Source: a virus. From it: a stretch of 40,007 bases of DNA. Location: IMG/VR virus record IMGVR_UViG_3300031629_000016, positions 1-40,007 of that record. The stretch is one strand, 5' to 3'. Every line of letters begins with the position of its first letter. Position 1 is the stretch's first letter. Positions 23,891 through 31,770 of the stretch are shown here, one piece after another. The translations under genes and the position numbers were made by a program. A model generated the notes under the pieces. The model was not told the origin of the DNA, ran no database searches, and was given only the letters and a program-made list of their open reading frames with translations.

Positions 23891-23919
23891 TTGACATCTG
23901 GTCAATCATCGTGTATACT
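23891..23919 (+). promoter_or_regulatory. Sigma70-like early promoter with -35 palindrome (twin 1)
   Basis: TTGACA (23891-23896), 17-base spacer, TATACT (23914-23919). The -35 box is the left arm of TTGAC-N5-GTCAA (23891-23905). The ATG of the next gene begins eight bases after the last base of the -10, at the expected transcription start. Confidence 0.88.
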
Positions 23920-23926
23920 ACCCACT

Positions 23927-24106
23927 ATGACTAAGAAGAAACCCAAGATTCCGCTGAATGGCGGCGCAGAGTATGATGCTCTTACTGATGCTCGTAAGTT
24001 CTATGTATATCTAACTAAGTCAGGGGTTGCTAAGTCAATCAAACGTGGATACAACAAACGATTCCGTAAGGAAGGCAAAGAAGAACTGCAAAATGAGTTA
24101 AATTAG
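23927..24106 (+). CDS. Small basic conserved phage protein, leaderless start likely
   Basis: 59 residues from ATG 23927; a start further upstream would lie inside the promoter. Pattern MTKKKPKIPLNGGAEYDALT, RKFYVYLTKSGVAKSIKRGY, NKRFRKEGKEELQ. Very basic, helical at the end; similar small proteins (IPL...EYDALT...KRxYNKRxRK) occur in T4-like cyanophages without known function. RNA or DNA binding is plausible (inference). It lies between two near-identical promoters, so it is its own short transcription unit with possible read-through into primase. Confidence 0.8.
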   Translation: MTKKKPKIPLNGGAEYDALTDARKFYVYLTKSGVAKSIKRGYNKRFRKEGKEELQNELN

Positions 24107-24109
24107 TTC

Positions 24110-24138
24110 TTGACATTTGGTCAATCATAGTGTATAAT
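24110..24138 (+). promoter_or_regulatory. Consensus sigma70-like early promoter (twin 2)
   Basis: Perfect TTGACA (24110-24115), 17-base spacer, perfect TATAAT (24133-24138). The 29 bases differ from the promoter at 23891 at only three positions and share the TTGAC-N5-GTCAA dyad (24110-24124). The primase ATG begins eight bases after the -10. Confidence 0.93.
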
Positions 24139-24145
24139 GTCCCTT

Positions 24146-25201
24146 ATGTTATACGTTGATGTGAAGTACATAAATCTGATATCTCATAATTTTGAGAAAT
24201 TCAAGAAAAAGAATGATTATCTTTGGAATGTAAGATGCCCGTTCTGTGGCGACTCACGCAAGAATCTTAATAAGATGCGTGGGTTTTTCTTCCGTAAAGA
24301 AAATAATATGATATTCAAGTGCCATAACTGTGGTCATGGCGCATCGATGAATAGCGTATTAAAGGAACTCGCACCCAATCTCCACAAGGAATATTGCCTT
24401 GAGAAGTTCGGCGAGACACAGAATAAGAAGAAGACGCCCACTTGGACACCGCAAGGGTCTGATTGGACACCCAATGGTCATAAGTTGTTTGATGATAAGC
24501 CAGTAGTACCGCCCAAGTTTGAACCTAAGTTTAGTTTGTTTTATAAATTGTGCGATAGATTGGACAGTCTCCCATATGACCATGAAGCAGTAAAATATGT
24601 TAAAAGTAGAAATATCCCAAATGATAAATGGGATCGACTTTACTATATCAATAACATAAAAGACATAGTACAACTCAACGACAAGTACCAAGATTCAATA
24701 GTTACTGACGAACCTCGATTGGTCATTCCCTTCTTTGACCACAATGGCGAGTTGATGTCAGTATCGCTGAGAGGTATGCGGGGAGAATCACTGAGGTATA
24801 TTCTTGTTAAGATACAAGAGGATGCGCCGACAGTGTTTGGTTTAGATAAAGTGGATTTGACCAAAACAGTATCAATTGTTGAGGGCCCGTTGGATAGTCT
24901 GTTTTTAGAAAACAGTATTGCCTGTGCTGGTACATCCTTCAACAAGATTGAACAGTTGAATATCCAGAAAGATAAGATTACAATTGTGATTGACAATCAA
25001 CCACGAAATGTAGAAGTTATGAAGGTGGTGGAGAAGTATGTCGAGTTGGATTATAATGTTGTTATATGGCCAGAATCGATAGTTCAGAAAGATATAAATG
25101 ATATGTACGATGCTGGTATTGATGTTGCTGATGTGATTAATAGTAATACACACAGTGGATTGACTGCCAAGTTTTTATTAAACCAATGGAAGAAGTGTTA
25201 G
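24146..25201 (+). CDS. 61: DNA primase, T4 gp61-type
   Basis: 351 residues from ATG 24146; ATG 24137 overlaps the -10 box and cannot be in the message. Makes RNA primers at the fork with helicase gp41. Zinc finger: Cys31, Cys34 (CPFC), Cys59, Cys62 (CHNC). The TOPRIM-type catalytic part has RLVIPFFDHNGELMSVSLRG, IVEGPLDSLFL (EGPLD, catalytic Glu and Asp) and IVIDNQPRN. Length matches T4 gp61 (342). KDINDM near the end is conserved in the family. Its promoter is the strongest match to consensus in the window. Confidence 0.95.
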   Translation: MLYVDVKYINLISHNFEKFKKKNDYLWNVRCPFCGDSRKNLNKMRGFFFRKENNMIFKCHNCGHGASMNSVLKELAPNLHKEYCLEKFGETQNKKKTPTWTPQGSDWTPNGHKLFDDKPVVPPKFEPKFSLFYKLCDRLDSLPYDHEAVKYVKSRNIPNDKWDRLYYINNIKDIVQLNDKYQDSIVTDEPRLVIPFFDHNGELMSVSLRGMRGESLRYILVKIQEDAPTVFGLDKVDLTKTVSIVEGPLDSLFLENSIACAGTSFNKIEQLNIQKDKITIVIDNQPRNVEVMKVVEKYVELDYNVVIWPESIVQKDINDMYDAGIDVADVINSNTHSGLTAKFLLNQWKKC

Positions 25202-25208
25202 GAGTAAT

Positions 25209-25889
25209 ATGAAGCAAGAAGTGAACCTAGTTGGATTGACACAACCATCAGCCCAATCTAACTGTAAGACGGCTAATCAATTAATTGCATATGCAGCTAG
25301 AGTTAGTAACCCCAATAATCAAGCCAATGAAAGAACCGCGCCTAAATTATTGTCCTATCTTATTAAAGAAGACCATTGGTCTCCGTTTGAAATTGTGTCA
25401 TTGACAATGGAGATAAAAACTACACGGGATATCGGAAGACAGATATTGCGACACCGTAGTTTTGCATTCCAAGAATTCAGTCAACGATATGCTGAGTCAA
25501 CCGATTGGGTTGAGAGGGAAACTAGATTACAGGATGATAAGAACCGACAGAACAGTGTTGAGTTGGGTGAATCTCTCAGTGACAAAGAACTAAATGAAAC
25601 TTGGGCAATGAAACAACGAGAGGTTATCAATAAATCAAAGGAGGTTTATGATTGGGCTCTTGGTTCTGGTATTGCAAAGGAACAGGCACGAGCAATACTA
25701 CCAGAAGGCAATACCATGAGTACTCTTTACATGGCTGGTACATTGCGTTCTTGGATTCATTACTGTCACTTACGAATGGGACACGGCACTCAGAAAGAAC
25801 ACAGTGAAATTGCTTCTTTGTGTTGGGATATCATTACCACCCACTTTCCAGATGTTGCTGCTGCCTGTGAAGACAGGTACAGTTTCTAA
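25209..25889 (+). CDS. thyX: Flavin-dependent thymidylate synthase ThyX
   Basis: 226 residues; AGGAGT before ATG 25209. Converts dUMP to dTMP using FAD, NADPH and methylene-tetrahydrofolate. The ThyX signature RHRX7S is present as RHRSFAFQEFSQRY at about 81-94, and ILPEGNTMSTLYMAGTLRSW matches the conserved region that binds dUMP (RxxLP-type, here RAILPEG). Further C-terminal HLRMGHGTQKEH and AEIA-type residues fit. It opens a run of nucleotide-metabolism genes (nrdA, nrdB, dCMP deaminase), giving the phage its own thymidylate supply. Confidence 0.96.
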   Translation: MKQEVNLVGLTQPSAQSNCKTANQLIAYAARVSNPNNQANERTAPKLLSYLIKEDHWSPFEIVSLTMEIKTTRDIGRQILRHRSFAFQEFSQRYAESTDWVERETRLQDDKNRQNSVELGESLSDKELNETWAMKQREVINKSKEVYDWALGSGIAKEQARAILPEGNTMSTLYMAGTLRSWIHYCHLRMGHGTQKEHSEIASLCWDIITTHFPDVAAACEDRYSF

Positions 25890-26726
25890 GTGGTTTCTAA
25901 GTATGAAGCCTTTGAACGGGTGTTGCATGGTAGGACAGATGACTTCTCACTGGAGGATGCCAGCGATTCTGTAAAGAAAAGAATCGCGTATGCATTTGGG
26001 TGGAACAGGGAGTTGGATGAACCCAGTAGACAGAAGTGGAGTTCTACCGACAATGAAGAAGCGTGGAAAGGAAACGTAAAGTTTAAACGGGATGTACTGG
26101 AGAAGGAAGGTTGGTTTGACACAGAAGTCTACTATGACCTAAACTCTCACGGGTATAGAGATGATGAATTCGTATCATCGCCCGACTCTATCATTGCCAT
26201 TGGAGAATGTTTTACCTATGGCACTGGTATACCAAGAGAGATGACATGGCCATACCTATTGGGCGAGGAATTGAACGAGAAGGTATGGAACTTAGGATTA
26301 TGCATGACGGGGCTTGACACTTGCTTCCGAACACTGTATAATTGGCTACCTGTCATCAAGCCTAAGATGGTTCTTCTATTGGAGAATAGTTCACTGGGTA
26401 GAGAAGTCTGGTCTGTTGATGAGTCCGGCAAGGAAGAATGGAACGATGCTATTGGGTTCTGGTCAAGTGTTGAGTGGCAGAAAGAGTTGGTCAATTCATC
26501 GACTGAAAGGTTTATATCAAGACAAAAGAATTTGCTTGCTGTATCCCAGTTGTGTTCCATTAACAATGTAGAATTAAAGATTATATCAGCATCAGAAAGA
26601 AATGCAGTCGGATTGGCAGACTATGCTAAGAACAAACATAAAAAATACGCTCTCTCACGAGACCTAATTCACCCAGGCCTCCCCTTCCATGAAGCAATGG
26701 TGGAACTCTGGAAAAAGGAACTATAA
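25890..26726 (+). CDS. SGNH-hydrolase-like protein with Cys at the nucleophile position
   Basis: 278 residues from GTG 25890, directly after the thyX stop; no strong ribosome site, so the start is uncertain. Block I reads AIGECFTYGTG at about 103-113 where SGNH/GDSL hydrolases have GDSxTxG: Ser is replaced by Cys107 and Asp by Glu106. Block II is NLGLCMTG, block III-like LLLENSS, and block V DLIHPG gives Asp258 and His261, the remaining catalytic pair. It could be a thiol esterase/acyltransferase or an inactive relative. The first 90 residues are a separate acidic domain not recognised. It is squeezed between thyX and nrdA (one-base TAATG overlap). Confidence 0.6.
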   Translation: MVSKYEAFERVLHGRTDDFSLEDASDSVKKRIAYAFGWNRELDEPSRQKWSSTDNEEAWKGNVKFKRDVLEKEGWFDTEVYYDLNSHGYRDDEFVSSPDSIIAIGECFTYGTGIPREMTWPYLLGEELNEKVWNLGLCMTGLDTCFRTLYNWLPVIKPKMVLLLENSSLGREVWSVDESGKEEWNDAIGFWSSVEWQKELVNSSTERFISRQKNLLAVSQLCSINNVELKIISASERNAVGLADYAKNKHKKYALSRDLIHPGLPFHEAMVELWKKEL

Positions 26727-28525
26727 TGCCCACGACAGATTACATTGGAATTAAGATAGACTTAGATAGGGACAAGTTGTTTGACTCGCTTGGACTTCAA
26801 CGTCTTAAAGAAAGTTACATGAAAGAGGAAGAAGATAGTCCCCAACATCGATTTGCTTATGTCAGTAAACAGTTTGGTAGTAACCCAGAACACGCACAAC
26901 GGTTATATGACTATTCAAGTAAACATTGGTTGTCTTACAGTACGCCTATATTATCATATGGTAGGTCGAAACGAGGACTGCCTATATCATGTTTCTTAAA
27001 TTACATTGATGATACAGCAGAGGGATTGGTAGAGAATTTCAGTGAGACAGCTTGGTTGTCTATGCTTGGGGGTGGTGTTGGTATTGGGTTTGGTATTCGT
27101 GCATCCGATGATATATCTACTGGGGTATTACCTCACCTTAAAACCTATGACTCAAGTTCACTTGCATATAGACAGGGCAGAACACGCCGTGGTAGTTATG
27201 CCGCTTACTTGGACATCTCACATCCAGACATTATGATGTTTATGGAAATGAGGAAAGGAACTGGTGACCAAAACATGCGGTGCCAGAACCTCCATCATGG
27301 TATTAATATCAATGATAGGTTCATGGAGATTATTGAACGGTGTATGACAGACCCCAATGCTGATGATAGATGGAATCTTACTGACCCGCACACTGGTGAA
27401 GTGCGAGATACTGTATCAGCTAAGGCATTGTGGCAGAAGATACTTGAACTCCGCATGGAGACAGGCGAACCATACTTACACTTCATCGATGCAAGTAATC
27501 GTGGCCTACCAGATTTCCAGAAGGCATTGGGATTAAAGATACACCAGAGTAATCTATGTTCTGAAATAATTCTGCCTACCAACAAAGACCGAACCGCCGT
27601 GTGTTGTTTGTCTTCTGTTAACTTGGAACACTATGACGCATGGTCAAAAAGTCCATTGTTCTTAAAAGATATCGCAGAGATGTTAGACAATGTATTGCAG
27701 TACTTCATTGATAATGCACCAAAACATGTATCACGAGCAATCTACTCCGCAAAACAGGAACGTAGTATTGGTGTTGGTGCGTTGGGGTTTCATGCCTACC
27801 TACAGAAACAAGGTATACCATTTGAAAACTTCTTAGCGAAGTCTACAAATATTAGAATGTTTAAATTAATTAGGAGTAGGTTAGATGTGGCAAACATTGA
27901 ACTTGGCACTGCACGAGGCGAAGCTATTGACGCAAGAGGCACGGGACGAAGATTTAGTCATGTTATGGCTATTGCTCCTAATGCTTCCAGTAGTATTATT
28001 ATGGGCAACACTTCACCGTCTGTGGAACCTTATCGTGCAAATGCTTACCGACAAGACACATTATCTGGATCGTATCTCAATAAGAATAAGCATCTGGATG
28101 CTCTTATTAAAAGTAAAGTTGAAGAGAATAAACGCTTGGATTATGACCAGATTTGGTCATCGATAGTTGCTAACGATGGTTCTGCCCAACACGTTTCATG
28201 TTTGAGTGATAAAGAAAAAGAAGTATACAAGACTGCTATGGAGATTGACCAACGATGGGTCATCGAACATGCTTCCACGAGACAGGAATGGATTGACCAA
28301 TCACAGTCAATAAATCTATTCTTCCGTCCCACGGTAAACATTAAGTATTTACATGCGGTGCATTATCTTGCATGGAAACAGGGTATGAAAACCCTATACT
28401 ATTGTCGGTCTGAGAAACTGGGTAAGGCAGATAAGATATCACAACGCATTGAGAGGGCAGTTATTAAAGAACTCGATTTTCAGAGTATGATAGATGGTGA
28501 CAATTGCGTGGCGTGCGAAGGCTGA
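26726..28525 (+). CDS. nrdA: Ribonucleotide reductase large subunit NrdA
   Basis: 599 residues, class Ia type, reduces ribonucleoside diphosphates. Redox cysteine in PISCFLN, active-site NLCSEI, second redox cysteine region CCLSSVNLE, the radical-transfer tyrosine pair in TLYYCRSE, and C-terminal CVACEG for regeneration. Compared with E. coli NrdA (761) it lacks the N-terminal ATP cone, so overall activity inhibition by dATP is probably absent, as in many phage enzymes. No intein. Coupled to neighbours by TAATG and TGATG joins. Confidence 0.96.
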   Translation: MPTTDYIGIKIDLDRDKLFDSLGLQRLKESYMKEEEDSPQHRFAYVSKQFGSNPEHAQRLYDYSSKHWLSYSTPILSYGRSKRGLPISCFLNYIDDTAEGLVENFSETAWLSMLGGGVGIGFGIRASDDISTGVLPHLKTYDSSSLAYRQGRTRRGSYAAYLDISHPDIMMFMEMRKGTGDQNMRCQNLHHGININDRFMEIIERCMTDPNADDRWNLTDPHTGEVRDTVSAKALWQKILELRMETGEPYLHFIDASNRGLPDFQKALGLKIHQSNLCSEIILPTNKDRTAVCCLSSVNLEHYDAWSKSPLFLKDIAEMLDNVLQYFIDNAPKHVSRAIYSAKQERSIGVGALGFHAYLQKQGIPFENFLAKSTNIRMFKLIRSRLDVANIELGTARGEAIDARGTGRRFSHVMAIAPNASSSIIMGNTSPSVEPYRANAYRQDTLSGSYLNKNKHLDALIKSKVEENKRLDYDQIWSSIVANDGSAQHVSCLSDKEKEVYKTAMEIDQRWVIEHASTRQEWIDQSQSINLFFRPTVNIKYLHAVHYLAWKQGMKTLYYCRSEKLGKADKISQRIERAVIKELDFQSMIDGDNCVACEG

Positions 28526-29160
28526 TGATGACAGTGTTCACGTTTTCATTGGTGAAGGATATTCCCCTAGACAAACGAATCGCGGTCATGGTTAGTGGGG
28601 GTTGGGACAGTGCTGTCATGTGGTACATGGTTAAGACTGTATGTATGCAACGCAATCAGGAGTGTAATGCGTTTACAGTACCGAAGATAGATGGTGCTGA
28701 ACATTACGCTAATAAGGTGCTAGAGTGGTCATCCAAGACGCTAGGGCATCGCCAGACAGAGACTACCATCGTAGGGGACATATCCTCTACCAATCCCTCT
28801 GACTATGTTACCAGTGGGGCATATGAGATATTTGAGAGGGACTTGGCGGATCATTTATTCACCGCCGTAAATAAGTACCCGCCTAATCAAAGGGACATGC
28901 TGGATGAAGGTTATCCAATGCCCAATGATAGATTCCAGAAACCGGAGTCGGGGTTTGAGAAATTGAGTCAACCTTTTGCGAACTTTACAAAGGATATGAT
29001 AGTACAACTAGGGTTTGATTTGGGGATTGCAGGTGCCATCTCCCCTATCACCCACAGTTGCACCGAACTAAACAGGGGTAGATGTAATTCTTGTTGGTGG
29101 TGCAAAGAAAGAGAATGGGCATTCAAACAAATAAACAAAACAGATACCGGAGAGAACTAA
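28525..29160 (+). CDS. QueC-like PP-loop ATPase
   Basis: 211 residues from ATG 28525 (TGATG join with nrdA; ATG 28528 equally possible). PP-loop signature SGGWDSA at 24-30, with a C-terminal zinc-site pattern HSC...RGRCNSCWWC (His177, Cys179, Cys187, Cys190, Cys193), the arrangement of QueC (7-cyano-7-deazaguanine synthase). QueC adenylates a carboxylate and installs a nitrile to make preQ0. The partner genes (folE, queD, queE, dpdA-type) are not in this window, so DNA or tRNA deazaguanine modification cannot be claimed; other PP-loop enzymes share the fold. Lodged between the two RNR subunit genes. Confidence 0.72.
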   Translation: MMTVFTFSLVKDIPLDKRIAVMVSGGWDSAVMWYMVKTVCMQRNQECNAFTVPKIDGAEHYANKVLEWSSKTLGHRQTETTIVGDISSTNPSDYVTSGAYEIFERDLADHLFTAVNKYPPNQRDMLDEGYPMPNDRFQKPESGFEKLSQPFANFTKDMIVQLGFDLGIAGAISPITHSCTELNRGRCNSCWWCKEREWAFKQINKTDTGEN

Positions 29161-29161
29161 G

Positions 29162-30151
29162 ATGACACCAAAACAAGACTTGACAAGTAAGAGAGAATAT
29201 TTTAAACCATTTAATTATCCGTGGGCATATGACGCATGGTTGAAACACGAACAATCGCATTGGTTACACACAGAAGTGCCTATGGCGGAGGATGTGAAAG
29301 ATTGGAAGACTGTATTGACACCGGCCGAGAAATCATTTCTTACTAATATCTTTCGGTTCTTCACACAAGGTGACATTGATGTCGCTGATGGATATGTGAC
29401 CAACTACTTGCCATATTTTCCACAACCAGAAGTTCGTATGATGTTATCTGGATTTGCTGCTAGGGAGGCATTGCATGTTGCTGCGTACTCGCATTTGATT
29501 GAGACTCTTGGTATGCCAGAAAGTACATACAGTGAGTTCTTAGAGTATCAGGCGATGGCGGACAAACACGAATATTTCGTGGGACTGTCTCAAGCGAATG
29601 GAACCAAGAAAAGTATTGCTGTTAACATTGCAGCTTTCAGTGCATTCACTGAGGGTATGCAGTTGTTTAGTTCTTTCATCATGTTGTTGAATTTCGCACG
29701 ACATGGTAAGATGAAAGGTATGGGACAAATTATTACATGGTCTATCGTGGATGAGACAATGCACGCTGAGTCCATGATTAAATTGTTTAGAACATATGTC
29801 GAAGAGAATCTAGAGATTTGGAATGACGAACTGAAAAAAGAAATCTACACTGTCGCTGAACAGATGGTAGTGTTAGAAGAGAAGTTCATTGACTTGGCAT
29901 TTGCAATGGGGCCAATGGACAATCTTACATCCGATGATGTTAAGAAATACATTCGATATATTGCAGACAGGAGATTGATTAGTTTGGGCATGAGAGGGAT
30001 ATTCAAAGCGAAAAAGAATCCATTACCGTGGGTAGAGGAAATGATAAACGCTCCAACACACACCAACTTCTTTGAGAACCGCGCCACTGATTATGCTAGG
30101 GGCGCAGTAGAAGGTGAGTGGGGTGAGGTATGGGGGTCAGTGACATCATAA
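29162..30151 (+). CDS. nrdB: Ribonucleotide reductase small subunit NrdB
   Basis: 329 residues. Holds the diiron-tyrosyl radical used by NrdA. Metal ligands Asp71, Glu102 and His105 (REALH) and radical Tyr109 fall at the E. coli spacing (Asp84, Glu115, His118, Tyr122). The second set, FTEGMQLF and VDETMHAES, contains the remaining Glu/Glu/His. So a radical-bearing class Ia enzyme, not an NrdF or Tyr-free type, is predicted. The C-terminus that docks to NrdA ends EVWGSVTS. Overlaps the next gene by one base. Confidence 0.96.
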   Translation: MTPKQDLTSKREYFKPFNYPWAYDAWLKHEQSHWLHTEVPMAEDVKDWKTVLTPAEKSFLTNIFRFFTQGDIDVADGYVTNYLPYFPQPEVRMMLSGFAAREALHVAAYSHLIETLGMPESTYSEFLEYQAMADKHEYFVGLSQANGTKKSIAVNIAAFSAFTEGMQLFSSFIMLLNFARHGKMKGMGQIITWSIVDETMHAESMIKLFRTYVEENLEIWNDELKKEIYTVAEQMVVLEEKFIDLAFAMGPMDNLTSDDVKKYIRYIADRRLISLGMRGIFKAKKNPLPWVEEMINAPTHTNFFENRATDYARGAVEGEWGEVWGSVTS

Positions 30152-30339
30152 TGACAGAACATTCAAAACAAGTAGAGTGTATTAACTGTGATGCGGTTTA
30201 TAAGATAAAGACCGATTCTTTGTCTGAGTCACATTATATAATTTCATACTGTTCATTTTGTGGCGCAGAGGTGGAATTAGAAGAGGAACTGCAAACTGAT
30301 TTCCTTGATGAGTTTGGGGAAGTTGTAGAGGATTGGTAA
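30151..30339 (+). CDS. Small zinc-ribbon protein
   Basis: 62 residues from ATG 30151 (TAATG join with nrdB). Cys10/Cys13 (CINC) and Cys34/Cys37 (CSFC) form a zinc ribbon with 20 residues between, followed by an acidic helix (VELEEELQTDFLDEFGEVVEDW). Similar small ribbons accompany RNR genes in phages, but no partner is known. It ends with a TAATG join to the dCMP deaminase gene. Confidence 0.75.
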   Translation: MTEHSKQVECINCDAVYKIKTDSLSESHYIISYCSFCGAEVELEEELQTDFLDEFGEVVEDW

Positions 30340-30776
30340 TGATAGATAAATTTGACCATGCCTACATGGATGTGGCTGCAAGATTTGGTGAACTTTCATC
30401 AGCAGAAAGACTGAAGGTGGGTTGTATCATTGTAAAGGATGATAGGATAATTTCTATTGGATACAATGGTACGCCCGCTGGATGGGACAATTGTTGTGAG
30501 GATGTAAAGAAAAGTGGTAACACTGGATACGGTAGGAAACTAGTAACTAAACCAGAAGTACTACACGCAGAGACAAACGCAATTGCTAAAGTTGCTAAGT
30601 CTACGGAGAGTGCCGATGGTGCTGAGATGTATACTACACACGCTCCGTGTTTGGAATGTTCTAAGTTGATATACCAATCCGGTATTAAACATGTCCTTTA
30701 TAAAGAAGAGTATAGAGACAGTGATGGCCTCACCCTTTTGAAGAAGTTGGGTCTTGTAATAACTAAAGTGGAGTAG
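30339..30776 (+). CDS. dCMP deaminase
   Basis: 145 residues from ATG 30339. Zinc-dependent deaminase turning dCMP into dUMP for thymidylate synthesis. HAE motif at 77-79 (His77, Glu79) and PCLEC with Cys104 and Cys107 form the zinc/catalytic site; VGCIIVKDDRIISIGYNGTP is the family's strand-loop. With ThyX, it feeds dTMP production. Its last 12 codons plus stop lie in a 40-bp sequence (30743-30782) that is repeated exactly after purM. Confidence 0.94.
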   Translation: MIDKFDHAYMDVAARFGELSSAERLKVGCIIVKDDRIISIGYNGTPAGWDNCCEDVKKSGNTGYGRKLVTKPEVLHAETNAIAKVAKSTESADGAEMYTTHAPCLECSKLIYQSGIKHVLYKEEYRDSDGLTLLKKLGLVITKVE

Positions 30777-30782
30777 CAGATG
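30743..30782. repeat. 40-bp perfect direct repeat, copy 1
   Basis: Spans the dCMP deaminase 3' end, its stop, the GGAG ribosome site and the purM ATG. It begins GAAGTTGGGT and ends GTAGCAGATG. Copy 2 is at 31731-31770. Flanking bases differ on both sides. Confidence 0.98.
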
Positions 30783-31754
30783 AATTATAAAGACAGTGGT
30801 GTGGACTTACATGAACAGGATATGTTTAATGCTAAGTTAGGACAGAAAATGCCTTGGTTGGGTGGATTTGGTGGAGCGTTTGATATTGGCGAAGATTACT
30901 TAGTATCATCTACGGATGGTGTTGGAACTAAAGTAAAACTATACACTCAATCGCAGAAGGAAGAGGGTGTTGATATTAAAAACCTCGGAATTGACTTGGT
31001 CGCTATGGTGGTCAATGACCTTGTTTGTACGGGCGCTAAACCCCTATTCTTCAACGATTACTTATCAGTCAATACTATTGATTCGATAGATGCAATGGGA
31101 ATAATTGAAGGTATTAACGAGGGTCTAGCACAGTGTGGTGATGGTATTCCTTTGATTGGTGGAGAGACTGCTATCATGGGTGATATGTATAAAGAGGGTG
31201 AGTTTGATATAGCAGGTTTTGGTGTTGGTGCGTGTCCTAAGGAAAACTTTATTGACGGCAGTGGTATTGAGGTTGGTGATGTTATGCTGGGGTTGAAATC
31301 TAACGGATTTCATTCCAACGGTTATACCTTGATTCGTCAGGTTGTTTCGCACACAGTAGAGAATGACCCAGAATCAATCCCTGAGGGGTTATTTGCAGAT
31401 TTACTTAAACCGACTAGGATTTATGTAAATAGTATATTAAAGGTTTTAGACTATTATAAAGAAGACGTTCATGGCATATCTCACATCACTGGTGGAGGAC
31501 GATACAATGTTAATAGGTTGCTTGGTGATATTAACCTAAAACCAAAGTGGAATAATAACAATACAGCGTTCAGACAAGATGAGTTTAATTGGATACAAAA
31601 GGCAGGAAACATTAGTGACGAGGAAATGCGTCGAGTGTTCAATGATGGTATTGGTATGGTATTAGTGGTCAACCGTAACAGTGCTCAGAAAATTATATCA
31701 TTACTTGAGTCTTTGGGTGAAGATGTGTTTGAAGTTGGGTCTTGTAATAACTAA
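30780..31754 (+). CDS. purM: PurM, phosphoribosylformylglycinamidine cyclo-ligase, with replaced C-terminus
   Basis: 324 residues (E. coli PurM 345). ATP-dependent cyclisation of FGAM to AIR in purine synthesis. Family segments: YKDSGVDLHEQD, STDGVGTKVKL, LGIDLVAMVVNDLVCTGAKP, GGETAIMGDMY, ISHITGGGRYNVNR (the catalytic-domain GGG loop) and FNDGIGMVLVV. The end, EDVFEVGSCNN, diverges right after the Gly that in E. coli starts about 14 more residues; the extra codons come from the repeated deaminase tail read in another frame. The gene uses the repeat's ribosome site. Known marine phage metabolic gene (purM) that boosts nucleotide synthesis; whether the altered tail is active is not known. Confidence 0.94.
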   Translation: MNYKDSGVDLHEQDMFNAKLGQKMPWLGGFGGAFDIGEDYLVSSTDGVGTKVKLYTQSQKEEGVDIKNLGIDLVAMVVNDLVCTGAKPLFFNDYLSVNTIDSIDAMGIIEGINEGLAQCGDGIPLIGGETAIMGDMYKEGEFDIAGFGVGACPKENFIDGSGIEVGDVMLGLKSNGFHSNGYTLIRQVVSHTVENDPESIPEGLFADLLKPTRIYVNSILKVLDYYKEDVHGISHITGGGRYNVNRLLGDINLKPKWNNNNTAFRQDEFNWIQKAGNISDEEMRRVFNDGIGMVLVVNRNSAQKIISLLESLGEDVFEVGSCNN

Positions 31755-31770
31755 AGTGGAGTAGCAGATG
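31731..31770. repeat. 40-bp perfect direct repeat, copy 2
   Basis: Identical over 40 bases to 30743-30782. It forms the purM 3' end (EVGSCNN and stop), the ribosome site and the ATG (31768) of the following methyltransferase gene. Confidence 0.98.

Noticed and set aside
24137-24145. Upstream ATG for primase
   Set aside because: It overlaps the -10 TATAAT and lies before the expected transcription start; ATG 24146 is used.
30743-31770. The 40-bp repeat as a phage attachment site or retroelement template/variable pair
   Set aside because: There is no integrase or reverse transcriptase nearby, the copies are identical rather than A-variable, and they sit exactly at coding junctions.
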